Below are positions 35,724-45,320 of a stretch of DNA of 64,000 bases, in pieces. Position 1 is the stretch's first letter. Every line of letters starts with the position of its first letter. The position numbers were made by a program, and so were the translations under genes. The stretch comes from Paremcibacter congregatus (GTDB lineage Bacteria > Pseudomonadota > Alphaproteobacteria > Sphingomonadales > Emcibacteraceae). The DNA is taken from the NCBI RefSeq assembly GCF_006385135.1, contig NZ_CP041025.1:2697501-2761500 (forward strand), in the 5' to 3' direction. Under the pieces are notes generated by a model. It did not search any database and was not told where the DNA came from. It was given only the letters and a program-made list of their open reading frames with translations.

Positions 35724-36567
35724 GGGTTTGTCACCTTAACTTTTGCCAAATTCTATGTTATGTGATTTTCATGAAAACAATATCATATCATCGACATCGC
35801 TTCCATCCGGATATTATCAGACAAGCTATCTGGCTTTATTTTCGATTTACGATGAGTTATCGAGACGTTGAAGAACTATTAGCTGAACGCGGCATTGATG
35901 TCAGCTATAACCCGAAGGGCAGCGCGGAGCAGCAAAACCGTGCGTAGGTGGGCTCTTAAGTTCGGAGCAGAATATGCTCGTCGTATCAAAAAACACAGGC
36001 CCCTACCCCATACAGAATGGTTTCTGGATGAAGTATTTGTCAAGATTGGCGGCAAATCTATGTATCTCTGGCGGGCCGTTGATGGAGAAGGCGAAATCCT
36101 GGATGTCTTAGTGCAAAAGCGCAGAAACAAACGAGCTGCTCTAAAACTTCTTCGAAAATTACTACAAAATCAAGGTATATTACCAACAAAAATAGTGACC
36201 GATAAATTGAGGTCTTACAGCGCTGCACTCCGAGATTTAAATATAGAGCACTTGCATGATACCACCAACAGGCTGAACAATAGGGCAGAAAGTTCACATG
36301 TTCCCATCCGGCGACGAGAGAGAAAGATGCAAAGATTTAAATCTCATAAATCTGCTCAGATTTTTCTGTCAATTTACGGCTCAATTTAGCGCGAAGCCTG
36401 CCCTTGGGGTATAATCTTTTCAACACTCAACGACATCTCATTTCAAGAAAAACTATACGGCAACTACGATCTATCGCAATGGTTGAATGGAACTTCGTGA
36501 CCAATGCCGCTTGATTTAGGCGTCAGTTACAACTTCTTCGTCACGAAAATATTAACGTGACAGGCCC
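35724..36567 (+). mobile_element. IS6-family insertion sequence, decayed
   Basis: The element is 844 bp, the family's usual size. The left end GGGTTTGTCACCTTAACTTTT and the right end, read inversely as GGGCCTGTCACGTTAATATT, are imperfect inverted repeats. The single transposase gene is frameshifted. The flanking bases do not show an 8-bp target duplication, which suggests that a rearrangement followed insertion. Confidence 0.8.
35771..36389 (+). pseudogene. IS6/IS26-type transposase, frameshifted
   Basis: The N-terminal part (YHRHRFHPDIIRQAIWLYF, SYRDVEELLAERGIDVSY) is followed in another frame by the DDE catalytic part (TVRRWALKFG, WFLDEVFVKIGGKSMYLWRAVD, TDKLRSYSAAL, NRAESSHVPIRRRERKMQRF). 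At ~35911-35938 a 28-bp foreign stretch replaces the expected single codon between SY and TVRRW, giving a stop after GSAEQQNRA. The C-terminus also stops early at GSI. The catalytic D, D and E are retained, but the gene is not translatable as a whole. Confidence 0.85.
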
Positions 36568-36687
36568 GTTTAGAGAAAACAGGAGAAATTTATAAAGAAA
36601 GTCCGCCGAACTTCTGAGCTCATTTAATCTATTGATCGTTTCGCTGTTGTGAAAAATTTAAAACACTAAAATTATTAAGTCAGTTCT

Positions 36688-38064
36688 TTATATTGTTAAA
36701 ATAGATAGAACCTCTTTAGTCTTTAGAGCCATCAATTGAATATCCCTTCTGGATTCTACATTTAACCGGACCACAGGCTCCGTGTTCGAGCTTCTCAGAT
36801 TAAAGCGCCATTGATCGAATTCAAGGCTAACACCATCTGTATAGTCAATCTTAAGTGCCGTCTCTTTATAGTGATCTAATACCCGCCGGATAGCGGTTTC
36901 CGGATCCGGAAGCTCCCGATTGATTTCGCCTGAAATGGGATAAGCCAAGATGCGCTCCTCGACCATCTCTGACAGAGGAACCTGCTTCTGAGATAATAAT
37001 TCGGCGACCAGCAGCCAGGGAATCATACCGCTGTCACAATAGGCAAAATCACGAAAATAATGATGAGCACTCATTTCACCGCCATAAATGGCATCTTCGG
37101 CACGCATACGTTCTTTCAGGAATGTGTGGCCAGATTTAGACTGTATTGCCACGCCTCCAGCGGCATTTACCTGGTCAATCGTATTCCATATAAGACGCGG
37201 ATCATAAATCACTTTTGCATGAGGATTTTTTTGCAGGAAAGCGTCTGCCAACAACCCAACAATATAGTACCCTTCAATAAACCGCCCCTTTTCATCAAAG
37301 AGGAAACATCGATCAAAATCACCATCCCATGCAATACCCATATCCGCGCCATGCGCAATGACGGCATCCCTTGTTACCGCTCTATTTTCAATCAACATGG
37401 GATTGGGAATACCATGCGGAAAAGACCCATCCGGCTCGTGGTGCACCTTCACCAATTCAACCGGCATCCTCATCGTTTTAAATCGCGCCTCAAGCGCGTC
37501 GATCACAGGGCCCGCCGCACCATTCCCTGCATTGACAACCAGTTTAAGCGGCTTAAACCGCCGCGTATCGACATAGCTCATCAGGTGGTCGATATAGGCC
37601 TGCAGAATAGACCCCGAGGTAATCGTCCCCCTGGTCTTGGGTTCCTTGAAATGACCTTCTTCTGCGAGGCGTTTAATATCCAGAAGACCCGTATCTCCAC
37701 TGATCGGGCGCGATCCTTCGCGCACCATTTTCATGCCGTTATAATTCATCGGGTTATGGCTGGCGGTCACCTCGAGCCCGCCATTAACACCTAAATATTG
37801 TGTCGCGAAATAAATTTCCTCGGTTCCGGTCATGCCAAGGTCAATAACATCAACTCCCGCGTCGATCAGCCCTTTTGCAATTGCCGCTTTCAGGTCCTTT
37901 GACGTCAAACGTGCATCGCCGCCAATGACTACCATTTTTGGGGCCGCATCTACTTTTAGAAACTGCCCGAAAGCCCTGCCTATACGGTAGGCAATCTCGT
38001 CATTAAGCTCGGAACCAAGCTGCCCACGAATATCGTAGGCTTTGAAACAGGTGAGTGATGTCAC
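36688..38064 (-). CDS. manB: Phosphomannomutase/phosphoglucomutase
   Basis: A 458-residue cytoplasmic alpha-D-phosphohexomutase. The phosphoserine loop is [13 protein letters not shown] (~residues 93-105), the metal loop is DGDFDRCF (~245), the sugar-specificity loop is [10 protein letters not shown] (~325), and the phosphate-binding RSSNTEP is near the C-terminus. It interconverts mannose-1-P and mannose-6-P (and glucose phosphates). In this locus it would feed mannose-1-P from the GH130 phosphorylase into glycolysis. It overlaps the upstream epimerase gene by 4 bp (ATGA). The 120 bp between its stop and the IS6 end carry no gene. Confidence 0.93.
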   Translation of the reverse strand: MTSLTCFKAYDIRGQLGSELNDEIAYRIGRAFGQFLKVDAAPKMVVIGGDARLTSKDLKAAIAKGLIDAGVDVIDLGMTGTEEIYFATQYLGVNGGLEVTASHNPMNYNGMKMVREGSRPISGDTGLLDIKRLAEEGHFKEPKTRGTITSGSILQAYIDHLMSYVDTRRFKPLKLVVNAGNGAAGPVIDALEARFKTMRMPVELVKVHHEPDGSFPHGIPNPMLIENRAVTRDAVIAHGADMGIAWDGDFDRCFLFDEKGRFIEGYYIVGLLADAFLQKNPHAKVIYDPRLIWNTIDQVNAAGGVAIQSKSGHTFLKERMRAEDAIYGGEMSAHHYFRDFAYCDSGMIPWLLVAELLSQKQVPLSEMVEERILAYPISGEINRELPDPETAIRRVLDHYKETALKIDYTDGVSLEFDQWRFNLRSSNTEPVVRLNVESRRDIQLMALKTKEVLSILTI

Positions 38065-39311
38065 AATATTGATCCTTGACTATCTTTTTTTGTATTTTCA
38101 TCCTGCGAAAGCAAATGAATAATTTCAATACAGGCGCAGATCGAATGATAATCCGTCCGCCCCATTGAGACCCCTGACGCCTCTATGGTCTTATTGTCGT
38201 GGGTTAAATTCCGATGCCAACATTTTTGCTCGTGGTCAATCATATGCGTCCAGGCATATTGCCAGAACTGATGATAAATACACCAGTAGAGATGGTTTTC
38301 CTTTTGGCTGGCAAGTAACGCGGCCGCGACGATCGTTTCCGCCTGAACCCAGCTATATTTGCTATTGCTGCATATCTCGCCTGACGGCGCAAACCCATAA
38401 AACAACCCGCAATTGTTAGTATCGAAAGCTACTTCCATTGCATTGTCAAACAGAGCTTTGGCGCGAGGCAGCAACCACCCCTCCAGCGTGTGCTTATTAA
38501 GGAGTAAAAGTAGTTTGGCCCACTCGGTGAAATGGCCCGGCTGATATCCCCAAGGGCGTAATTTGTTTTCCGTATCCCCCGCATTATATTCAAAATCGAC
38601 AAGCCAATGGTCATTGTAATGTTCCCAAATCTTACCATCACATTGGGCGGCAAGTTCCACCGTGATCCGGCGGGCAATCACGAGAGCCCGATCAAGATAG
38701 CGGCGCTCCTTTGTGGCCTCATAAGCGGCAATCAAAGCTTCACAACAGTGCATATTGGAGTTTTGGCCACGATAAAGTGAGGCGCTCTTCAATTTAGCGT
38801 CAATGACTTCAATATATAATTTATCCTGTTCTTGCCAAAAGTGCTTTTCCATAAACTGAAAGGTTTCGTCTATATAATCATACGCTTCTTTCGCGCCTGC
38901 CTCATAAGTCCGTGCATAAGCCATAAGCACGAAAGCGAAGCCATAACAGTGATTATCGCCGTCACTGATCTGGCCATTCTCCAGCATCCAGGCGTATCCC
39001 CCGGTTTCAGGATTACGGTGCCCGTCGCGGAGGAACGCAAGGCCATGCCGTGCCGCATCCAGAAACGCTTGATCATTGAATTGTTTTGCTGCTACCGCGA
39101 AATTAATCGTAAGACGGCTGCTGCTGACCAAATGTCTTTGGTGATTTTCCAGACTTACCTTTCCAGTTGCATCAAAATGTTGAAAATAACCGCCTTTCTC
39201 CTGGTCAATACATTGCGGATAATAAAAAGTCAGTATTGAACGAACATGCTCAATCAAAAAGCCTGTGGACCGAAAATCGGGCAGTGGCGACATCTTTTGT
39301 GTTACGTTCAT
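38061..39311 (-). CDS. AGE-family sugar epimerase/isomerase (mannose isomerase-like)
   Basis: A 416-residue (alpha/alpha)6-barrel protein of the N-acylglucosamine 2-epimerase family. The motifs [32 protein letters not shown] and [15 protein letters not shown], with conserved histidines, match the YihS/mannose isomerase branch. This branch interconverts mannose and fructose, in contrast to cellobiose 2-epimerases. It lies between the ROK kinase (10-bp gap) and the phosphomannomutase (4-bp overlap). Together they form a mannose-to-fructose-to-fructose-6-P route. The exact substrate cannot be fixed from sequence. Confidence 0.88.
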   Translation of the reverse strand: MNVTQKMSPLPDFRSTGFLIEHVRSILTFYYPQCIDQEKGGYFQHFDATGKVSLENHQRHLVSSSRLTINFAVAAKQFNDQAFLDAARHGLAFLRDGHRNPETGGYAWMLENGQISDGDNHCYGFAFVLMAYARTYEAGAKEAYDYIDETFQFMEKHFWQEQDKLYIEVIDAKLKSASLYRGQNSNMHCCEALIAAYEATKERRYLDRALVIARRITVELAAQCDGKIWEHYNDHWLVDFEYNAGDTENKLRPWGYQPGHFTEWAKLLLLLNKHTLEGWLLPRAKALFDNAMEVAFDTNNCGLFYGFAPSGEICSNSKYSWVQAETIVAAALLASQKENHLYWCIYHQFWQYAWTHMIDHEQKCWHRNLTHDNKTIEASGVSMGRTDYHSICACIEIIHLLSQDENTKKDSQGSIL

Positions 39312-39321
39312 AATTCTAGTC

Positions 39322-40287
39322 TCATGGAAATCTGTGGGTTTTATTGCACCGCGGGCTTAAAGCAGCAGCGGTTTCAGAGAAGTAACCTTGATGCGCCAAG
39401 ATCAAGCTACCCTTAGTCGCCGCCTCGCCAGCAAGGCGGGTCGGAACAATGAAATCTTTTATCGAAACTTCATTTAGCGTTGTCATATAGCCATGCATCA
39501 ACTCTAAGAATTTACGATGCAATATGGGGAAGATCTGCTTTTGTCCCATCACCCCACCCCCCAGAATTATTTTTTCCGGCGCGTAGCAATAACACAAATT
39601 CACACATAAAATGGCCAGGTAATGCGCTTCAAGCTCCCATACGGCAGAGTTCTCGGGAAGGCTCTCGCCCGGAGAACCCCATCTGCTCTTGATGGCGGAA
39701 CCAGACGCCAGACCCTCCAGACAGTCTCCGTGGACAGGGCAGCTCCCTGGAAAAGAATCTTGAACCACATCGTGCGGCACAAGCATATGTCCGATTTCCG
39801 GGTGCTGGAGGTTATTCACCAAGTGACCATTAACAAAAGCTCCTCCGCCAATACCGGTGCCAACCGTCATATAGACAAAATTATCATTTTCCTTAGCACC
39901 CCCAAAATACCGTTCGCCAATAGCGGCGCCATTCACATCACTTTGAAAGGCGACCGGAACAGAAAAAATATTGGAAAAATAGCCAACGATATCAAAGTAT
40001 GACCAGCCCGGTTTGACGGTCAGTAATATTTTTCCGTAACTCCTGGAGGCCTTATTAATATCGATTGGCCCAAAATGAGCGATGCCCAAAGCCTGGACAG
40101 GGCCGTATTCAATGGATTTTTCTTTAAAAAAATCAACCACCTGAGCAAGCGTGTTTTCTGGGGTTGTTGTTGGAATGGTCCGTCGCGCAATGATATCGCC
40201 ATCACCATAGCCCATTACACAATTAAAGTTTGTGCCGCCTGCTTCCACACCACCGAACAATATATTTTCAGAATGCCTTCTAGACAT
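39322..40287 (-). CDS. ROK-family sugar kinase (fructokinase-like)
   Basis: A 321-residue kinase with the ATP motif GGVEAGGTNFNCVMG at the N-terminus, the ROK GTGIGGGAFVNGHLV motif (~145) and a zinc-site-like H...C-P-V-H-G-D-C-L-E cluster (~175-195), as in Bacillus GmuE/YdhR-type fructokinases. It should phosphorylate fructose, made from mannose by the next gene, to fructose-6-phosphate. It is first in a three-gene leftward unit, after the TonB receptor and separated from it by a strong hairpin. Confidence 0.9.
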   Translation of the reverse strand: MSRRHSENILFGGVEAGGTNFNCVMGYGDGDIIARRTIPTTTPENTLAQVVDFFKEKSIEYGPVQALGIAHFGPIDINKASRSYGKILLTVKPGWSYFDIVGYFSNIFSVPVAFQSDVNGAAIGERYFGGAKENDNFVYMTVGTGIGGGAFVNGHLVNNLQHPEIGHMLVPHDVVQDSFPGSCPVHGDCLEGLASGSAIKSRWGSPGESLPENSAVWELEAHYLAILCVNLCYCYAPEKIILGGGVMGQKQIFPILHRKFLELMHGYMTTLNEVSIKDFIVPTRLAGEAATKGSLILAHQGYFSETAAALSPRCNKTHRFP

Positions 40288-40388
40288 AACGTAAACCTAT
40301 CTTTTTAAAAATATATTTTGAATAACAGCACCCTGCTTGATAGGTCATTTCAAATGACGCCCATATTTGACACAAGGTTGCTGGATAA

Positions 40389-40418
40389 CTCACAGCAAGG
40401 CCGAGGCCTTGCTGTGAG
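40389..40418. terminator. Perfect 14-bp hairpin between TonB receptor and ROK kinase
   Basis: CTCACAGCAAGGCC, a two-base loop GA and GGCCTTGCTGTGAG form a perfect stem. It begins 29 bp after the receptor stop. There is no strong T-run on the minus strand, so it may stabilise the receptor mRNA or attenuate read-through instead of ending transcription. Confidence 0.6.
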
Positions 40419-40446
40419 ATTTATATTTGAGAAATGAGAATTATTA

Positions 40447-43137
40447 TTAAAATCTCATACGAGCGCCGATGGAATAACGACTGCCATTGTCAGCATACTC
40501 AATCACGCGATTTTCAAAGCTTGAGAACCATAATGTGCGTGCATTTGTGATGTTTATCGCTTCAACGAAGACTGCGATATCATTCGTTACATCATAGCTT
40601 GCGCTAGCATCCCATTGGCCATAAGCCCGGATCATTTCAGGCTGTCCCCGTTTGCCCGCTTCTGTCAAGGTGTAACCATCCCGGAAGTTATAGGCAATAC
40701 GCGCCTGAAGAGGACCTTTTTCATAGAAGCCTACAACATTATAGGTCTTTGAATTATCGTCACCATTATACACAGACGTGAAGTTGGCTGACATTCCCAA
40801 ACCATCAAACGGTGCTGGCAAACCTGAGAAGGTATATTGAGCCTGCAATTCGAAGCCTGTCAGACTGCCTTCACCTTCGTTTTCCGGACGATTAGAGAAG
40901 AACTCTTCTCCCAGAATTGTAACAACGGTTGTTTTACGGGCAATATTATTACGCAGATCTTTATGGAATACCGCACCACTCACATAACTCACATCATCGA
41001 TATACCATGTCAGTGCTGCGTCATAGTTCCACGCGGTTAAAGGCTTGAGACTTGGATTACCCGAGTTAATGTTGCGCTCTCTTTCACGAGCATTAATGTT
41101 TCGGAAAAGCATAAGATCCGTTAGGGTTGCCCGCGTCAGCGTTTTTGCCACAGCCGCCCGGAACACGATATCCTCTGCCATATCGATTTTCACGTTCGCG
41201 CTCGGCAACCACACATTATATGAGCCGGTTTCCTGAATAGGAATGGGGTCCGACAGAACAACAACCCGATCTGAATTCGGTGGAGATAGAATTTCCAAAA
41301 TCTCCTGACCAACGCCTGAAGACAAGACATCCGTTTTAGTATACCGAAGCCCCAAGTTGCCCGACCAGCTTTTTTCTCCAAAATCACCGGAGAAATTCGC
41401 CTGAATATAGGCACCGTAATTCTTTTCTCTTACTACCCCACCATCACCTGGCAATTCTACCACACCGACACCATTGCCATTCGTGGCAAGTGCCGCGCGG
41501 GTCGCATCTGGATCTACCGTTGCGTTAATTCCCGCGTCGGACTCCATCCAAGCCTGCATATCCGAAATATCGAACGACGGAAAACTTGTATTAAACTCAC
41601 CAGAATCCCCCCCCAGAAAACCGCTCGCATCAACGGTAGAGAAAAGCTCCTGTGGGAATGGCACGCCGCACCAGAGACACTGAATATTACCCGGCGTTTT
41701 ACTCACCACCCGGCCTTTTTCACGGAAAGCGTAATTGACGCCGCCCGCAATGGAATTCAGGATTCCAGCATCATCAAACTGGTAATCTCCATCGAAGGTC
41801 GCCTGGAATGTTTCATCAGAAACACTCCTGCCCTCCCAGGTAAACCACCCGAATGTTGCATTAGACGTATCGGATAAATCGCCAAAATTAGAAAATGTCG
41901 GCAAGCCGTTCGGGCTGATATCAAACATTACCTGGCTCGGGTCTGAACCGGGCGCATGAAGGTCAGTATCAAACCATGCCTGATTTCCGCCTGTGTTGTC
42001 CGTAGATTTGGAGTAAGCCGCATCAAAGACCGTATTCAAATTGCTTGACGGCGACCATTCAGCATTAAAGCCGGCTTGGTAGGTTTTTGCTAATCTTGGG
42101 CGAATAATGGAAGCTATTCTTGTCTGGAACTGGCCCTGTGCGTGGGTAACGGTATTATTTTCATCAACCGTCGCATTCGTGACTTCACCTGGTCCGCCAT
42201 AGAAGAACAATGTATGGGTATTGTCATTCACATCAAGCTTGGAATATAGGCCATCAATGGTAACGAGCAAGTCTTCAGACACCTGCCACTGAAGCGCCAA
42301 GGTACCACTGATGCGCTCACGATCTGTTTCGTTGATGTCATACTCTGCGAATGTCGGCATCGAAACACCTTCAAGTTCGTTCGTGCCATCATTGTCAAAA
42401 TCAAGGTTCAAGTTTGCTTCGACACCGTCCGTATATACACGCTCGGTACGAAGATCCCGTTTGACATAAGAAAAGGATCCAAGAATGCCAAACTTGCCAT
42501 CCACGAAAGTGTCACTTAGCAAGCCGGAAAATTGCGGTGAGACTTTTTCTCGTGATGTATCGTAAATACCTTTTGCCGATATCGCACCAGTAAACCCGTC
42601 AAAATCCAGGGGGCGTGCCGTTTTCATATTCACGGTCGACCCAATTCCTCCTTCGACTAATTTGGCATTGGGTGTCTTATACACGTCCACGGCGTTGATC
42701 AGCTCCGCAGGAAGGATGTCAAAACTAAACTCACGCCCATCATTTTCCGTCGCCAGAACACGGCCATTCAACAACACCGCGTTGGTTGCCGGGCCTAAGC
42801 CACGCACAGTAATTGTTCTGCCTTCGCCTCCATTACGATCAATTGTAATTCCCGGAATACGCTGCAAAGCTTCTGAAATATTTTGATCCGGAAATTTACC
42901 AACATCTTCAGCCGCGATTGCGTCTACAATCGTGTCTGAATTTCGCTTGGTCTGCAAGGCACGCATCTGGCTGCCCCGAATACCCGTTACAATAATTTCC
43001 TCTAACACCATCGCATCGTCATCTGAGGTGGTCTTTTTATCTGTTTCATCCGCGGCATAGGCCTGTGAAACAGTCAGCGCTAGCAATGCTGATGAGGCCA
43101 GTAAAATATGTTTGAAATTCAGTTTAATATTATTCAT
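40447..43137 (-). CDS. TonB-dependent receptor, probable mannoside/oligosaccharide uptake
   Basis: An 896-residue outer-membrane receptor. Signal peptide to about SQAYAADE, TonB-box-like LEEIIVTGIRGSQMRA, plug motifs DQNISEALQRIPGI, TVRGLGP and DILPAELINAVDVYK, and a long barrel ending in the strand YSIGARMRF. It belongs to the same carbohydrate-associated class as the 22358 receptor but is clearly diverged. AGGGAG lies 6 nt before the ATG. Two TTTAACGTTAAA operators lie 50-95 bp upstream, linking it to the LacI regulator at 51512. It would supply the periplasm for the ABC importer. Confidence 0.92.
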   Translation of the reverse strand: MNNIKLNFKHILLASSALLALTVSQAYAADETDKKTTSDDDAMVLEEIIVTGIRGSQMRALQTKRNSDTIVDAIAAEDVGKFPDQNISEALQRIPGITIDRNGGEGRTITVRGLGPATNAVLLNGRVLATENDGREFSFDILPAELINAVDVYKTPNAKLVEGGIGSTVNMKTARPLDFDGFTGAISAKGIYDTSREKVSPQFSGLLSDTFVDGKFGILGSFSYVKRDLRTERVYTDGVEANLNLDFDNDGTNELEGVSMPTFAEYDINETDRERISGTLALQWQVSEDLLVTIDGLYSKLDVNDNTHTLFFYGGPGEVTNATVDENNTVTHAQGQFQTRIASIIRPRLAKTYQAGFNAEWSPSSNLNTVFDAAYSKSTDNTGGNQAWFDTDLHAPGSDPSQVMFDISPNGLPTFSNFGDLSDTSNATFGWFTWEGRSVSDETFQATFDGDYQFDDAGILNSIAGGVNYAFREKGRVVSKTPGNIQCLWCGVPFPQELFSTVDASGFLGGDSGEFNTSFPSFDISDMQAWMESDAGINATVDPDATRAALATNGNGVGVVELPGDGGVVREKNYGAYIQANFSGDFGEKSWSGNLGLRYTKTDVLSSGVGQEILEILSPPNSDRVVVLSDPIPIQETGSYNVWLPSANVKIDMAEDIVFRAAVAKTLTRATLTDLMLFRNINARERERNINSGNPSLKPLTAWNYDAALTWYIDDVSYVSGAVFHKDLRNNIARKTTVVTILGEEFFSNRPENEGEGSLTGFELQAQYTFSGLPAPFDGLGMSANFTSVYNGDDNSKTYNVVGFYEKGPLQARIAYNFRDGYTLTEAGKRGQPEMIRAYGQWDASASYDVTNDIAVFVEAINITNARTLWFSSFENRVIEYADNGSRYSIGARMRF

Positions 43138-43185
43138 TTAAAACTCCCTATATTTACATCTATTTTTGTATTTCCCTAGCTTAAC

Positions 43186-43232
43186 TTTAACGTTAAACAA
43201 AATTAAATCAAGCAAAAAGTTTAACGTTAAAC
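43186..43232. promoter_or_regulatory. Two TTTAACGTTAAAC operators before the TonB receptor
   Basis: TTTAACGTTAAAC at 43186-43198 and GTTTAACGTTAAAC at 43219-43232 are 12- to 14-bp palindromes centred 34 bp apart. Three more copies occur at 51309, 51345 and 53852, and none was noticed outside this locus. Confidence 0.75.
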
Positions 43233-43274
43233 ATAAAGCCTAAAAATTTTTAAAACCCCTATATTATAATATAG

Positions 43275-44210
43275 TTACTCCTTCACCATAAAGGGGTCGT
43301 CAATTTCAATCCAATGCGATTCAGCATCAGACACACCCGCGTAGAGGGTCGCTTTACCATCAATTCGAATCAAGCCAGAGGAGAAGATAACATTCGCCAA
43401 ATCTGCCCGCTTTGCCGGACCGGCTTCAAACTGGTCTCGGCTGGCAATAATTTTATAGTCCCTGAACTCTTTCAGCACAGGGTTAAAGATAAAGGATTTA
43501 GCATAATAATGCCGCTCCTGCATGAGGTGATCATTTTCATAACATGCGGCATGCGCCAACACACCAATTTCGCCATTGGTGAGTAAATGTGCCTCATTGA
43601 CACCTCCCCAGTCCATGGGATGGAACATTCCATGCAGTAAAGTGGCAGACTCGATTACTGCAATTGTTAAACCTTCCAGATTGTCAATATCGACATAACC
43701 TATCTTCCCCCGTCCGCCGATCTCACCTTGAGGTCGGGTAAAAACGGCTATCTTACCATTTTGTAAATCACATAAACGAATGTCCTTCATTCCGGCAGGA
43801 CCGATAAAACACTCAACCAAATTAAAGATATCCGGCCCCCGGAATAAAACGGTTCTCCATTCCAATCCTTTCTCTACATCTTTTATTTGCACGCCCCCAA
43901 ACACAAGTTCATTTCGTATATATGTGATAAAAGGATCCTGCAAATTATAAACAGGCGCCCCAGCAATAGGTGCCCACGTCCCGTCAGTCTCCTCAAAGAA
44001 CACGACATTGGAATATTCATGATCTCTTGGCTCAACACGCCCCGCGATCACTGTTCTATTCGCCGAACGGAAAGGCGCCGTAATGTTGTAGACATCATGC
44101 CCGTCTACGCCTGAAAATTTAAGCTTTGCTGTCTTAAAGACATTTTTTTTCTGGTCTTGCCGGAACTCGGAAACAAGTTCCTTTACACGTTTGGTTTCTT
44201 TTTCACTCAT
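43275..44210 (-). CDS. DUF1861 family protein (mannoside-locus beta-propeller-like)
   Basis: A 311-residue soluble protein of the DUF1861 family (PF08950). Motifs seen include YNITAPF, AGRVEPRDHEYS, DPFITYIRNELVFGG, GRGKIGYV, LLHGMFHPMDWGGVNEAHLL, and a late VIFSSGLIRIDGKATLYAGVSD. The pattern of repeated Asp/Glu-rich blades and the ending with an IYYG-like stretch resemble the five-bladed propeller of GH130 enzymes, beside whose gene it lies. It could be a glycoside-active enzyme or binding protein for the same sugar; no activity is asserted. The ATG at 44210 is preceded by a GTG codon; AAAGAG lies upstream. It is the last gene of the seven-gene operon. Confidence 0.8.
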   Translation of the reverse strand: MSEKETKRVKELVSEFRQDQKKNVFKTAKLKFSGVDGHDVYNITAPFRSANRTVIAGRVEPRDHEYSNVVFFEETDGTWAPIAGAPVYNLQDPFITYIRNELVFGGVQIKDVEKGLEWRTVLFRGPDIFNLVECFIGPAGMKDIRLCDLQNGKIAVFTRPQGEIGGRGKIGYVDIDNLEGLTIAVIESATLLHGMFHPMDWGGVNEAHLLTNGEIGVLAHAACYENDHLMQERHYYAKSFIFNPVLKEFRDYKIIASRDQFEAGPAKRADLANVIFSSGLIRIDGKATLYAGVSDAESHWIEIDDPFMVKE

Positions 44211-44243
44211 CACTAACTCTTTTTGCTTGTTAAATTTATTCTT

Positions 44244-45320
44244 TCACAGACCTTTAGGAAAAAGGTGACCCCACAAGGCGTCCAGGGAAATAGTCGCCAA
44301 GGCCATGACTTCATCCGCAGCACCATAATAAATATGGAGCACTTCATTTTTAATAAGGGCGCCACAGCTAAACACCACATTTCCAAAAAAGCCATCCGTC
44401 TCATAAGGGGCCCAAGGCTCCACTAGGGGGCCATTCATACGGGCAATCACTTTGGTTGGGTCGTCTATGTCCGTCAAGAATGCTCCCATACAGTAGCGTT
44501 GTGTTTCATCCACGCCATGATAAATCTGTAGCCAGCCCTTGCTCGTTTTGAGCATGGGCGCTCCTCCGCCAATTTTCAATTTATCCCATTCACTATCTGA
44601 ACATTCTGCCAAGACAGTATGGTCTCCCCAATGAAGAAGGTCTGGCGATTTGGATATCCATATCTCTGGTGTCCCAAGGTGCATGGGAGCTGGACGATGC
44701 AATGCCCAATAATACCCTTGAATTTTCTCTGGAAAAAGACAGACATCCCGATTATCCGGCGCAAATATTAGCCCCAGCTTTTCCACATCCCGGAAATTCG
44801 AGGTCCGGGCAAGCGAGGTCGTAATGCCAAGGCCGGAAACAGAAGAATAGTTAATATAATATACCCCTTCTATTTGAGTAACCCGGGGATCTTCACAGCC
44901 AAAAAGTTCATAGCGATTGTCCGGAAAAATAAAGGCTTCATCCTCAACAACAAAATTTACGCCATCCTGACTGCGCGCCAGGCGTATATGTGAAAGTGAT
45001 GTTAGGTAACCCTTCTTGGGGTTTGCCTTTAACGCGATCATGCGAGGATCAGAAAAGTCATATGTCTCATCATCCCTGCGAAATGATTTTATCGTCATTT
45101 CGCAGGCCCCCGCCACCTCCGTCAAAAAGGGGATTCTAATTTCATTGTTATCGGACGTGATAACACTTTCAGCTACCCTGAGCAGCATCACAGTTTCACC
45201 ATTATAGTCAATGACCCCCGCATTAAAGGTACCATCCACTTTAAAGCCTGCCTTGCTGGGTTTGACCATAGCTGGTGTAATCAGAGGGTTAAATTCAGAA
45301 CGTTTAATAAGCATTTTCAA
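44244..45320 (-). CDS. GH130 beta-mannoside phosphorylase/hydrolase
   Basis: A 358-residue five-bladed propeller enzyme. Hallmarks are the N-terminal NPLITPAMV region, FNAGVIDYNGETVMLLRV, SLSHIRLARSQDGVNF, GCEDPRVTQIEGVYYINYS (with the Asp of the catalytic blade), HRPAPMHLGTPEIWISKSPDLLHW, KIGGGAPMLKTSKGWLQIYHG and the closing LHIYYGAAD. GH130 phosphorylases split beta-mannosides with phosphate, giving mannose-1-phosphate; some members act as hydrolases. The phosphate-binding residues cannot be checked without alignment. No signal peptide, so it acts in the cytoplasm on sugar brought in by the ABC importer. It overlaps the GH13 gene by 17 bp. Confidence 0.9.
   Translation of the reverse strand: MKMLIKRSEFNPLITPAMVKPSKAGFKVDGTFNAGVIDYNGETVMLLRVAESVITSDNNEIRIPFLTEVAGACEMTIKSFRRDDETYDFSDPRMIALKANPKKGYLTSLSHIRLARSQDGVNFVVEDEAFIFPDNRYELFGCEDPRVTQIEGVYYINYSSVSGLGITTSLARTSNFRDVEKLGLIFAPDNRDVCLFPEKIQGYYWALHRPAPMHLGTPEIWISKSPDLLHWGDHTVLAECSDSEWDKLKIGGGAPMLKTSKGWLQIYHGVDETQRYCMGAFLTDIDDPTKVIARMNGPLVEPWAPYETDGFFGNVVFSCGALIKNEVLHIYYGAADEVMALATISLDALWGHLFPKGL

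Noticed and set aside
35716-36575. 8-bp target duplication around the IS6 element
   Set aside because: Bases flanking the two ends do not match.
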